Of a stretch of DNA of 64,000 nt, positions 31,811-39,501 are shown piece by piece. The stretch comes from Oscillibacter sp. ER4 (GTDB taxonomy: Bacteria; Bacillota; Clostridia; Oscillospirales; Oscillospiraceae): assembly GCF_000765235.1 (NCBI RefSeq), contig NZ_JPJG01000059.1, positions 1-64,000 on the forward strand, in the 5' to 3' direction. The notes below the pieces were generated by a model that had not been told where the DNA came from, ran no database searches, and saw only the letters and a list, made by a program, of their open reading frames with translations. Position 1 is the stretch's first letter; the number at the start of each line of letters is the position of its first letter. Position numbers and translations under genes: made by a program.

Positions 31811-32314
31811 TTACTCCTCAGCGTCGGGATCCGGCGCTTCACCGGCAGCGGCGAGCTCGGCCTCTGTGGGCTGGAACCGCAGCACACGGCCCTCGGAGTC
31901 ATAGAAACCGCCGAGCAGGATGGTGAAAATATCGACCAGCCAGCCGATCCCGCAGGCCCCGGCCGTCAGCAGCCAGATGACGCCTGTGCCGGTTTTCCCG
32001 ACATAGAACCGATGGACACCGAAGAAGCCGAGGAAGATGCACAGCAGCAGCGCCACCGTCTTGCTTTTCGGCGACGTCGGCCGCTGCGCTGCGGGGATGC
32101 TGACCGCGCCCTGCTGCGCGCCGGACTTCCCGCCGGAGCTCGTCGTATATGACAGACCCGTCCCGGGGATCCCGACGGTCGTGTGGCTTTTCCCCGTCGT
32201 GCTGACCGTGTGCTTCAGGCCCTTCGGGCCGAAGCTGATGCTCGCGCTCTTTTTGTTCAGGTTTACCCGGACACCCGGGGCCACCTTAAAGCTGCGTCTA
32301 AACCTTGTACCCAT
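31811..32314 (-). CDS. DUF4236 plus TM2-domain membrane protein (lysogenic accessory gene)
   Basis: 167 residues on the opposite strand to the phage genes. The N-terminus ([27 protein letters not shown]) is a DUF4236 domain. Residues about 85-140 are a TM2 pair: [33 protein letters not shown] and then a second helix. It has its own upstream region with repeats, so it is probably expressed in the lysogen. Possible roles are superinfection exclusion or another lysogenic conversion function; this is inference from orientation and location. Confidence 0.8.
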   Translation of the reverse strand: MGTRFRRSFKVAPGVRVNLNKKSASISFGPKGLKHTVSTTGKSHTTVGIPGTGLSYTTSSGGKSGAQQGAVSIPAAQRPTSPKSKTVALLLCIFLGFFGVHRFYVGKTGTGVIWLLTAGACGIGWLVDIFTILLGGFYDSEGRVLRFQPTEAELAAAGEAPDPDAEE

Positions 32315-32346
32315 GCTTTTCCCTCCTATGTGCGCTTTTTAGCGTT

Positions 32347-32418
32347 TAGTCATCTTTGGCATAATATTACCACGCCAAAACTGGTAAAGTCAATATTGCA
32401 TAGTCATCTTTAGCATAA
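32347..32418. promoter_or_regulatory. divergent regulatory region with two direct repeats and a dyad
   Basis: TAGTCATCTTTGGCATAA at 32347-32364 recurs at 32401-32418 with one change, 54 bp apart. Between them lies the dyad TTACCA (32367-32372) and TGGTAA (32382-32387). The array separates the minus-strand TM2 gene from the plus-strand HTH gene, so it probably holds operators for both. Confidence 0.65.
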
Positions 32419-32436
32419 AGGGAGGCGAGGGCTGCG

Positions 32437-32676
32437 AAAATATACAAACCAGACGGCAGGTGCAACATCTCCGGGGAGAGAGTCAGGGAGGAGCGACTGC
32501 GGGCAAACCTGTCACAGGAACAGCTCGCCTACAAGCTCCAGATCATCGGGCTGGACGTCACGCAGAAGGTCATCAGCAGGATCGAGAACGGCGGCCGAGT
32601 CGTCGCTGACTACGAGCTGGACTATCTGGCGACCGCTCTCGGCACCACCATCAACCACCTGCTCGGGAAAGAATGA
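32437..32676 (+). CDS. XRE-type HTH regulator without a standard start codon
   Basis: The reading frame from about 32437 to the TGA at 32674 gives IYKPDGRCNISGERVREERL, NLSQEQLAYKLQIIGLDVTQ and VISRIENGGRVVADYELDYL, a clear Cro/C1-type helix-turn-helix ending HLLGKE. No ATG, GTG or TTG occurs in frame. The SD GGGAGG at 32420-32425 is placed for the CTG at 32432, which is one base out of frame. One more A in the run at 32437-32440 would join CTG to this frame. So it is either a one-base deletion or a non-standard start. It would control lysogeny. Confidence 0.7.
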   Translation, partial: KIYKPDGRCNISGERVREERLRANLSQEQLAYKLQIIGLDVTQKVISRIENGGRVVADYELDYLATALGTTINHLLGKE

Positions 32677-32681
32677 GAAAA

Positions 32682-32713
32682 CCGCACGGCAGCGACGCCG
32701 TGCGGCTTTTTTT
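32682..32713 (+). terminator. terminator after the HTH gene
   Basis: Perfect 9-bp stem CCGCACGGC/GCCGTGCGG with a 6-nt loop, followed by a C and seven T. Confidence 0.85.
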
Positions 32714-32756
32714 GTGGAAAAACGCGGGAAAATGTTGAAAATCTGCCGAATTATGC

Positions 32757-32785
32757 TTGACATTATAGAGCAAACGCTCTATAAT
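32757..32785 (+). promoter_or_regulatory. consensus promoter overlapped by a perfect 10-bp operator palindrome
   Basis: TTGACA at 32757-32762, exactly 17 bp, then TATAAT at 32780-32785: a full sigma-A consensus. The spacer and -10 form the perfect inverted repeat ATTATAGAGC (32762-32771) and GCTCTATAAT (32776-32785) around AAAC. A repressor bound here would cover the promoter, so this is the best candidate for the main lytic/lysogenic switch in this block. Confidence 0.85.
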
Positions 32786-32855
32786 ATAATCACAGGCAAG
32801 GGATAGCCGAGTACAGAAAGAAAGGAGAGCAAAACCGCGGAAAGGAGGCAAAGCC

Positions 32856-32969
32856 GTGGATACTGAGCAGATGAAAAAACTGCTCGAGCTGCTGGAACAG
32901 GCTCTAAAGTGTGAACAGGTTGCCACCATTACGATCACAATAAAGCCGAACCAAAAGCCCAAGCAGTAA
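32856..32969 (+). CDS. 37-residue phage protein
   Basis: GTG start 8 nt after AAAGGAGG. The product is a leucine-rich helix (MKKLLELLEQALKCEQVA) plus TITITIKPNQKPKQ. It is the only gene between the consensus promoter and the next terminator, so it is the first product of that promoter. Function unknown; a small antirepressor or regulator is possible. Confidence 0.6.
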   Translation: MDTEQMKKLLELLEQALKCEQVATITITIKPNQKPKQ

Positions 32970-32978
32970 GGTCGAAGG

Positions 32979-33010
32979 ACGGCGGGAAAAATCCCGCCCG
33001 CCGTTCCTTT
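32979..33010 (+). terminator. terminator after the 37-residue gene
   Basis: Stem ACGGCGGG/CCCGCCGT with a 10-nt loop, then TCCTTTT. Confidence 0.7.
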
Positions 33011-33056
33011 TCATTATAACCACGAAACCACGGCAAAGTCAAGCGGGAGGAACAAC

Positions 33057-33320
33057 ATGGACATCTCGATCAAAGTGACCTACAAAAGCGAGGGGCTGCA
33101 AAAGCTCCGCAAGGCTGCCGGCCTGTCTCAGTCTCAGCTCGCCGATCTGGCTGGGATCAAGGTGCAGGTGCTCCAGCAGTACGAGCGCGGCGCCCGGGAC
33201 ATCAACGGCGCAAAGCTGCCGACGCTGCTGAAGATCTGCAACGCGCTGGAGTGCAGGCTGGCTGACATCATCACAGACGAGGAGACGCTCGAGCTCCTGA
33301 AAAAGTACGAGGAACACTGA
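33057..33320 (+). CDS. XRE-family HTH regulator
   Basis: 87 residues, ATG preceded by GGGAGGAAC. GLQKLRKAAGLSQSQLADLAGI with QVLQQYERGARDINGAKL is a classic Cro/C1 helix-turn-helix; the rest (LLKICNALECRLADIITDEETLELL) is the usual C-terminal helix of short XRE proteins. It is closed off by its own terminator. Probably a regulator of the phage or of the adjacent transposase gene. Confidence 0.85.
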   Translation: MDISIKVTYKSEGLQKLRKAAGLSQSQLADLAGIKVQVLQQYERGARDINGAKLPTLLKICNALECRLADIITDEETLELLKKYEEH

Positions 33321-33329
33321 CACACAGAA

Positions 33330-33355
33330 GGGGCGGCCGGCGGGCCGCCCCTTTT
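33330..33355 (+). terminator. terminator between HTH and transposase genes
   Basis: Perfect 9-bp stem GGGGCGGCC/GGCCGCCCC with a 4-nt loop and a TTTT tail. Confidence 0.85.
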
Positions 33356-33378
33356 CTTTTATCACGGAGGGGAACACA

Positions 33379-34428
33379 ATGGGACAGCACTGGAGCCATC
33401 TGACGCCGACCAAGCGCATCCAGCTCGACGCCTTCATCCGCGCGGGAATGAAGCCGACGGACATCGCCAAGGAGCTCGGCGTGCATCATACGACGATATA
33501 CCGCGAGCTAAAGCGATGCACCTATGAGCACCGAAACAGCGACTACACCACCGAAATCAGATACAACCCCGACGGCGCGCAGGCTCGATATGAGGCAAAC
33601 CTCCGCGCCAAGGGCCCGGATCTGAAGATCGGCAACGACTACGAGCTGGCCGACTACCTGATCGCAAAGATCCGCGACGAGAAGTACAGCCCGGAGGCTG
33701 CGATCGGTGAGGCCGAGGTCAAGGGCTGGCCATTCAAGACCCACATCTGCGCGAGTACCGCCTACAACTACATCCGCGGCGAGATCTTCGGCGACGAGCT
33801 GACCGTCTCCATGCTGCCGCAGCACGGCAAGCGCCACCAGCCGGAGCGCCCGGCCGGATCCATGCCACGCAAGCCCGCGGGCCGGAGCATCGAAGATCGC
33901 CCCGAGCACATCAACGACCGCAGCACCTTCGGTCACTGGGAGATGGACAGCGTCGAGAGCTGCCAAGGCGTCAGCAACACCTACATCGTGATGACTGAGC
34001 GCAAGACCCGCCGCGAGATCATCATCCCCTCGCCGGATAAGACGAGTGCCAGCGTCGTCGCTGCCCTCGACACCCTCGAGAAGAAAGTCGGATCCAAAGT
34101 GTTCCCACTGATCTTCCAGTCGATCACCTGCGACAATGGCTGCGAGTTTGCAGACGCCGCCGGGATCGAGCGCAGCGTCACCGGCCGGGGATCCCGCACT
34201 GAGGTCTACTACTGCCACCCGTACCGCCCGAGCGAGCGCGGATCCAACGAGAACCAGAACGGCCTCATACGTCGGCACCTGCCGAAGGGCACCGACCTGA
34301 GCACAATCTCCTACGAGGAAACCAAGCGGATCGAGGACTGGCTGAACAACTATCCCCGCAAAATGTTCGGTTATCTGTGCTCCGAGCAGCTTTTCCGGGA
34401 AGAAATCGCCCTCATTCTGGCCTCATAA
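33379..34428 (+). CDS. IS30-family DDE transposase at the prophage right end
   Basis: 349 residues, ATG preceded by CACGGAGGGG. An N-terminal HTH (AKELGVHHTTIYRELKRC) and the DDE residues in HWEMDSV, CDNGCEF and ERGSNENQNGLIRRHLPKG give the IS30 catalytic pattern; the length is normal and the frame intact. Base composition matches the phage genes. No IS30-type terminal repeat is visible directly upstream, as would be expected for a plain inserted IS, and host-like sequence starts just after the gene. It could therefore serve as the phage's own integration/transposition enzyme; this is inference. Confidence 0.9.
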   Translation: MGQHWSHLTPTKRIQLDAFIRAGMKPTDIAKELGVHHTTIYRELKRCTYEHRNSDYTTEIRYNPDGAQARYEANLRAKGPDLKIGNDYELADYLIAKIRDEKYSPEAAIGEAEVKGWPFKTHICASTAYNYIRGEIFGDELTVSMLPQHGKRHQPERPAGSMPRKPAGRSIEDRPEHINDRSTFGHWEMDSVESCQGVSNTYIVMTERKTRREIIIPSPDKTSASVVAALDTLEKKVGSKVFPLIFQSITCDNGCEFADAAGIERSVTGRGSRTEVYYCHPYRPSERGSNENQNGLIRRHLPKGTDLSTISYEETKRIEDWLNNYPRKMFGYLCSEQLFREEIALILAS

Positions 34429-34522
34429 AAAATATTTTTGCTTTTTTGTGCATTTACTCTTGACAAATGGCCGGCAGCACACGCTGCGTGCGGCAAAAGT
34501 CCCGCAGGCCGAGCGAAATGAT
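34429..34522. other. AT-rich junction between prophage and host island
   Basis: After the transposase stop comes an A/T-rich run and GCATTTACTCTTGACAA at about 34451-34467, then sequence belonging to the degraded minus-strand zinc-ribbon gene. The prophage right end probably lies between about 34430 and 34480. The left end is outside the window, so the terminal repeats cannot be compared here. Confidence 0.5.
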
Positions 34523-35334
34523 TTACATCTTGTGCGCGTCATCGGGTGCGATTCGGCGTTGCTTTTTTGCGCAGGAGAGGCAACCGCTTACGCCGCACCT
34601 GCCGTCAGGAGAAATCTGCCACTCGTGACCGCATGTACTGCACTTCCACCACACTTTTTATTCGAGCGCGCAGTAACCTCTTGCGGCGGCTTCGCGTTCT
34701 TCTCATAATCCCATTCCTTCAGCAGATCAGGGCGCTGCGCCGCGATGCTCCTCAGTCTTTTAGAACGATCTGCACAGTACGGACAATTATGTCCTCTTTT
34801 GCTTCGGCTGCTGACAGATGCCTCCCATTCATTGTTTCTTCTCACAGCGCTACCAGCTCTGGATGCGTCACAGATAGCCGCAGGTGTTTATGATAATTGC
34901 AATACCGGCCCATCTTTTTTCTGGCGGTCTTTCGCGCTTACCTGCCATACAAACTCCCCGTGCTGCCACCAGAATATTTTGTTGGACCGAACTGTTACGT
35001 CCTCCGGTACGCGCGGCAGATTTTTAGTTGGGTGCCAAATCTGCACAAGCGGAGAATCAGCCAGCCAGTCCTTGGTTTCGACATAACAGTCAGGGCATCT
35101 GCTTTCACGGGAGCTGGTGTGGGAATAAACGCTCGCCTTCCAGACATGGCTCTCTACACATCGCCAGTATACTTCTCTTTCAGAGCCAAAAACGGCATCA
35201 CGCGGCCTCAAAGGAAAACAAGCTGCTCCAACGGCAGAGGTGTCTTTGCCATCAGCTAAAGATTCCCCCTCGAAAACTCCGCTGTACAGAGTCTTCGAGG
35301 GGGAATCTTTGGTGTCAAACAGCATGTCTATCAA
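34523..35334 (-). pseudogene. zinc-ribbon repeat protein, frameshifted
   Basis: Two minus-strand frames, 34888-35334 and 34588-34845, carry zinc-ribbon repeats (YWRCVESHVW with RCPDC; NCPYC with LLKEWDYEKN and VTARSNKK). After NKK a one-base loss shifts frame: the next frame reads WWKCSTCGHEWQISPDGRC to a stop at 34523. A further shift separates the two halves. These repeats occur in Clostridial proteins of unknown role linked to mobile islands. The 17-bp inverted repeat at 35258-35310 lies in the first part, so its start is doubtful. Confidence 0.7.
35258..35310. repeat. perfect 17-bp inverted repeat
   Basis: AAAGATTCCCCCTCGAA at 35258-35274 and its exact reverse complement at 35294-35310, with a 19-nt spacer. 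It could be a hairpin in RNA or a scar of a small mobile element. Confidence 0.75.
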
Positions 35335-35371
35335 GGTACCGCCTTATATGGTCGTTTTGCTTTGCCGCTGA

Positions 35372-35911
35372 TCATCCGGAAACGCAAAGGTCGTCGATCA
35401 CTTCGACTTCTTTTTTCTCGAGCAATTTCTTTACCCAGCCGCGGTCAGCCTTTCCGGCTTTGGTCGCCGCTACCTTAGCTTCATCCTTTTCGTGATAGAC
35501 GCGAGCTGCCTCCAGCACCGTCGGCGCATTCTTGATAGGAATGGCGATCACACCGTCGTGGTCGGCAAGAATGATATCGCCGAGATACGCGCTGATCTCT
35601 CCGCAGGCGATGGGAACGTTGATCTCGCCCGGGCCTTCTTTATAGGGTCCGCCAGGCGTGCTGCCCGTCGCATAAATGGGAAAGTCCCACTGTGAGAGCT
35701 CTTCTATATCGCGGATTGGTCCGTCAAGCACGATGCCAGCGATCTTCTTCTCATAACGCAGATAGGTCATCATGACTTCTCCGATCAACGCGCGTTTGTC
35801 ATCTCCTTCATTGGAAACGACAAGCACGTCGCCCTCCCCCGCCATTTCCATCGCGGCGTGGATACTCAGAATAGATTTCGGGAGAATCCAGAACAACGAT
35901 TTACGCCCCAT
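35372..35911 (-). pseudogene. RraA/HMG-aldolase family protein, N-terminus lost
   Basis: 179 residues remain against about 210-230 for the family. IHAAMEMAGEGDVLVVSNEGDDKRALIGEVMMTYL, GIVLDGPIRDIEEL and GDIILADHDGVIAIP are RraA-like aldolase/decarboxylase motifs (the GD-x-RD metal/substrate site). The first 20 residues do not fit the family, and the gene breaks off near a change of sequence type at about 35.94 kb. Relatives split 4-hydroxy-4-methyl-2-oxoglutarate or similar oxo acids. It may once have belonged with the sugar-acid genes next door. Confidence 0.75.
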
Positions 35912-35965
35912 GGGCCGGCCAAATTCTGAATGGTCGTCCCTAAATAAATTAAGGAGGAAACCAAT

Positions 35966-36444
35966 ATGAAACTTGGCATTATTCGTTGTATGCAGACAGA
36001 GGATTACTGCCCCGGAAGCCGGGATTTTCGGACAATCCGAGAGAGAAAAGGCGCTTTTATGGGAGAGGAGGATATTCAGTTAGTGGGCTTCATCAACTGC
36101 GGTGGCTGCCCCGGAAAAAAGCGGTGCTGCGGGCCCGCTCTCTGGTAGAACAGGGCGCAGACACCATTGCGTTTGCTTCCTGTATCAGCAAAGGGACTCC
36201 CATTGGTTACCCCTGTCCTTTCGCCAAACGTATGCGGGAGCTGGTGCAGAAAGAGGTAGGCGATGGTGTCCGTATCTTGGATTACACCCATGACGCTGGT
36301 CCTGAACCAGAAACATCTCAGAAGCAAAGTTTCTTTTCCCTCCGGCCTATGACTTCAAGGAGGAGTGCTAAATGGTTCAGAACCACTTACTCCACGACCA
36401 CGGACAAACTATCGAGCAGGAACTGGAACACATGCCCAGCGTAG
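35966..36444 (+). pseudogene. CGGC-domain protein, split by a -1 shift
   Basis: ATG after TAAGGAGGAAACCAAT. The first frame reads MKLGIIRCMQTEDYCPGSRDF and VGFINCGGCPGKK, then stops at 36148. The -1 frame carries on as KKAVLRARSLVEQGADTIAF, ASCISKGTPIGYPCPFAKRM and RILDYTHD. The break is at GGA AAA AAG, a textbook A-AAA-AAG slippery heptamer in the right phase. A one-base deletion is the simpler view. CGGC proteins are small cysteine-rich, probably metal-binding. An ArsR gene follows. Confidence 0.75.
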
Positions 36445-36812
36445 AGAACTTTCAAACCGTAGCTGATATTTTCAAACAGCTGGGGGATGGCAGCCGTATC
36501 CGCATTTTTTGGCTGCTTTGCCACTGTGAGGAATGCGTCATCAATCTTTCGGCCATGGTAGATATGAGCAGTCCTACAGTTTCTCACCGTCTCAAGCAGT
36601 TGAAATCAGCAGGTCTGATCGTTAGCCGCCGGGACGGAAAAGAGGTCTATTATAAAGCGGCTGATACACCACCTTGGAGGTTTACACAAAATATGGGATG
36701 GTCTCTTTTTATTCCGGCTGCGAATTGCAGCCGGGATTCTTTTGCCACTCAATACCAGAACTCTTTTATTATACCCCGGAGAACGAGACTGTATAGGCGC
36801 CGCTGGAGTTGA
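36372..36812 (+). pseudogene. ArsR-family regulator, C-terminus replaced
   Basis: The first 100 residues are a normal ArsR/SmtB winged helix: FQTVADIFKQLGDGSRIRIFWLL, the metal-box region CHCEECVINLSAMV, SPTVSHRLKQLKSAGLI and RRDGKEVYYKAAD. After YYKAADT (about 36670) the sequence no longer fits and runs into noncoding DNA, so the last helix is lost. Together with the CGGC gene it is a fragment of a metal-response locus dropped between two broken ends. Confidence 0.75.
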
Positions 36813-37150
36813 CGCTTACGGTGCTTCACTCTTGCTGCTACCTGGCGCATCTCACTTCTCTCTCACATTTGGGCAAAGAAAAGCCAGAGGAAGCGAATGC
36901 ACGCCTCTGGCTTGCGTCCGCTTCCTCTGGCAACCGCGGCCCCGCTGGGCTGCGTGGTCTTATTATTCGTCTGCCAACATTGCGCTCCCTTGGCATTGTT
37001 CGTCGCTTTGGCAGGGTATCAGTCCCTTTCACCAACGAACAATGCCGTACTCAGGAAAGGAAGGTGAAGAATTGCAAGAGTCCCTATCTTGAAGTGATCG
37101 GCAGCTTACAATGACACTTTATAAATTCAGGGAATATTTTAAAAATCAAT
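36813..37150. other. noncoding segment with nested inverted repeats
   Basis: No convincing gene. It holds perfect inverted repeats: AAGCCAGAGG 36881-36890 with CCTCTGGCTT 36904-36913; CCAGAGGAAGCG 36884-36895 with CGCTTCCTCTGG 36919-36930; and GGCATTGTTCGT 36992-37003 with ACGAACAATGCC 37035-37046. A further hairpin (CCGGCTGC/GCAGCCGG) lies just before, near 36714-36734. This suggests a structured RNA or a repeat element. Confidence 0.55.
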
Positions 37151-38179
37151 TCAGCGCTGGATGCGGCCGGAACCATCGCCGTCGGCCAACTTTTCCACCT
37201 CGGCCGCTGTAACCATGTTATAATCGCCCTCGACGGTATGCTTGAGCGCGGAGGCCGCCACGGCAAATTCCACAGCCCGCTGATTGCCCTTACCGGTGAG
37301 CAGAGCGTAAATCAGACCGCCGCCGAAGCTGTCTCCGCCACCCACGCGGTCAACGATATGCAAGTCATATTTTTTGGAGAAATGGTATTCATTGCCGACA
37401 GCGTCAAACAGCATGGCGCTCCAACCGTTGTCGGACGCCGAGCGGGACTCGCGCAGCGTGATAGCGACCTTTTCAAAGCCAAACCGATCAGCAAGCTGTC
37501 TTGCAACGGACTTGTAGCCCTCGCGGTTGATCTCGCCGGCATAAATATCGGTCGCCTCCGCCTCAATGCCGAACACATCCTTGGCATCCTCCTCGTTGGA
37601 AATGCATACGTCCACGTACTGACACAGATCAGTCATGGCCTCCCGTGCCTGCTGACGGCTCCACAGCTTGCCGCGGTAGTTGAGATCACAGCTAATCTTG
37701 AGCCCGTGTGCCTTCGCCGCCTTGCAGGCGTCACGGCAGGCATCCACCATGTTGGGGCCGAGCGCAGGCGTGATGCCGGTAAAGTGGAACCAGTCCGCGC
37801 CTTCAAAAATCACATCCCAGTCGAAGTCGGAGGGAGTGGACTCCTGAATGGCAGAATGCGCCCGGTCATAAATGCAAACGGAACCGCGCTGAGACGCGCC
37901 TTTCTCATTATAGTAGATACCGATACGGTCGCCTCCACGCACGATCATAGAGGTATCCACGCCGTAGCGGCGCAGAGAGTTGACCGCAGCCTGTCCGATG
38001 GCATGCGCGGGCAGCTTGGTGACGTAGACGGCGTCAAGGCCGTAGTTAGCCAGCGAAACAGCTACGTTAGCTTCCCCGCCACCGAAAGAAAACTCCAAGT
38101 GGTCCGCCTGAACAAAGCGCTCGTAATTGTATGGCTGGAGACGAACCATCAATTCTCCAAAGGTTACTACTTTCGGCAT
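37151..38179 (-). CDS. kdgK: 2-keto-3-deoxygluconate kinase (PfkB family)
   Basis: 342 residues. FSFGGGEANVAVSLANYGLDA and the C-terminal DRVGGGDSFGGGLIYALL are the two PfkB signatures, the latter with the catalytic Asp. The set of conserved residues (DWFHFTGITPAL, CDLNYRGKLW) fits KDG kinases, which phosphorylate 2-keto-3-deoxygluconate to KDPG. The gene follows the KDPG aldolase gene by 11 bases on the same strand, giving a two-step route from KDG to pyruvate and glyceraldehyde-3-phosphate. Confidence 0.88.
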   Translation of the reverse strand: MPKVVTFGELMVRLQPYNYERFVQADHLEFSFGGGEANVAVSLANYGLDAVYVTKLPAHAIGQAAVNSLRRYGVDTSMIVRGGDRIGIYYNEKGASQRGSVCIYDRAHSAIQESTPSDFDWDVIFEGADWFHFTGITPALGPNMVDACRDACKAAKAHGLKISCDLNYRGKLWSRQQAREAMTDLCQYVDVCISNEEDAKDVFGIEAEATDIYAGEINREGYKSVARQLADRFGFEKVAITLRESRSASDNGWSAMLFDAVGNEYHFSKKYDLHIVDRVGGGDSFGGGLIYALLTGKGNQRAVEFAVAASALKHTVEGDYNMVTAAEVEKLADGDGSGRIQR

Positions 38180-38190
38180 ACTCTTTCCTC

Positions 38191-39162
38191 CTATCGATTC
38201 AGAAGGTGAATGGCAAACCCGCCAAAGTCACCCTTGATGTAAACGAATTTTGGCTCGCCCTTGTCATTATACTGAAGCGTATCCTCATCGAATACAACGC
38301 CCGCACGGCCAAGATGATACATCGCGCGCTTCACGCTGTTCGTTCGGAAGCCGATGTGTCCCTTTACCCCCGGACCGGGCTTATTCATGTACTCAACCGC
38401 GCTTCCTGCGAACCACGATTTGCTCGTCTGGCGCACATCCAGTCCCAGCAGTACGCTGACTGCACGGGCCAGCGACTCCGCTTCTTCAGCACTTCCGCAG
38501 TTTACGCCGACGTGCGCAAGCTCAATGCCCAGCATGGTTTTGACCGCCTCCCGGCACAGTCGGATGATCTCGTCCCACCGCTCGTTTTCGATCATGTCCT
38601 TTTTGACCATCCACGTTCCGCCGCAGGCGAGAATCTGGTCGAAAGAGAGGTAATCCATCAGATTTTTGGCATTTATGCCTCCAGTCGGCATCCACTTTAA
38701 TGTGCGGTAAGGACCAGCCAGTGCTTTGAGCTTGGCAATACCGCCGTTTTGCTCGGCAGGGAAAAACTTCACCGCATCCAAGCCCATGCTCATTGCCTGC
38801 TCCATCTCACCGCCGGTGGCGGTGCCGGGAAGCATCAAAGCCCCCTTGGAGAGGCCGTATTTGACCATATCCGGATTGAAGCCAGGGCTGACGATGAATT
38901 TTGCTCCCGCTGCCAGCGCACAGTCCAGCTGCTCGCTGGTCGTAACCGTACCAGCACCGACCAGCATCTCCGGAACCTCTTTGCAGATAGCACGGATCGA
39001 CGCCTCTGCCGCTTGGGTCCGAAACGTAATTTCGGCGGCAGGCAGACCACCTTTTGCCAATGCCTTGGCCAAAGGGACAGCCTTGTCTGGGTCGTCAATA
39101 GCAATCACAGGAATGATTCCAATTTTATATATTTGTTCTAAAATCTGATTCATACTTAACAA
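38191..39162 (-). CDS. eda: KDPG aldolase fused to a VOC/glyoxalase-like domain
   Basis: 323 residues. Residues 1-205 are an Eda-type class I aldolase: AAEITFRT with the catalytic Glu, GAGTV, AVKFFPAEQNGG with the Schiff-base Lys, and PTGGIN. Residues about 215-320 (ELAHVGVNCGSAEEAESLARAVS, GHIGFRTNSVKRAMYHL) are a vicinal-oxygen-chelate domain, about 110 residues beyond normal Eda. The fusion occurs in gut Clostridia; the added domain might convert or sense the substrate. It cleaves KDPG to pyruvate and G3P. Confidence 0.88.
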   Translation of the reverse strand: MLSMNQILEQIYKIGIIPVIAIDDPDKAVPLAKALAKGGLPAAEITFRTQAAEASIRAICKEVPEMLVGAGTVTTSEQLDCALAAGAKFIVSPGFNPDMVKYGLSKGALMLPGTATGGEMEQAMSMGLDAVKFFPAEQNGGIAKLKALAGPYRTLKWMPTGGINAKNLMDYLSFDQILACGGTWMVKKDMIENERWDEIIRLCREAVKTMLGIELAHVGVNCGSAEEAESLARAVSVLLGLDVRQTSKSWFAGSAVEYMNKPGPGVKGHIGFRTNSVKRAMYHLGRAGVVFDEDTLQYNDKGEPKFVYIKGDFGGFAIHLLNR

Positions 39163-39457
39163 ACACCTTTTTAGGTTTTCAAAAATAAAGTCCTATTGTA
39201 AATTGCAATACACTGATCATGGGGCAGCTCTTAGCAGTCTGTTTTTCTGATATCGGGTCAGAGCATCGAGTCCAATTGATTCCAAAAGAGGAAACCTGTA
39301 CCAAGATACCCGGAAGACGGCGTTTCATAACCGCAGAAATTTGAAAATACTTAGCATTATAGGCTGCTTCATTACCGTTTTGTGGAAATGCAGCAATCAG
39401 TTACGACCATTCAACCGCGCAATATCCGACCGCCATACAGCTTTCCACCTTGATAAA
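39163..39457. other. intergenic region upstream of the KDG operon
   Basis: About 295 bases with no gene I can support. On the minus strand it must contain the promoter of the aldolase/kinase pair; several AT-rich stretches are present but no clear consensus promoter was picked out. Confidence 0.4.
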
Positions 39458-39492
39458 AAGGGGGGCCTGAGGAGGTCTTCCCCAGGCCCCAA
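39458..39492 (-). terminator. terminator of the amidohydrolase gene
   Basis: Stem GGGGCCTG (39462-39469) and CAGGCCCC (39483-39490). On the minus strand the hairpin is followed by CTTTTTATC, so it ends transcription of the gene that stops at 39502. Confidence 0.75.
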
Positions 39493-39501
39493 AACAGGCG
39501 C

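Noticed and set aside
32757-32785. SOS (LexA) box in the phage promoter
   Set aside because: The palindrome ATTATAGAGC does not fit the Gram-positive GAAC-N4-GTTC pattern.
34448-35259. Plus-strand open frames over the zinc-ribbon region
   Set aside because: They are antisense to recognisable zinc-ribbon repeats and show no motif.
36742-37114. Two overlapping plus-strand frames of about 100 codons
   Set aside because: They overlap nested inverted repeats, lack SD sites and show no family pattern.
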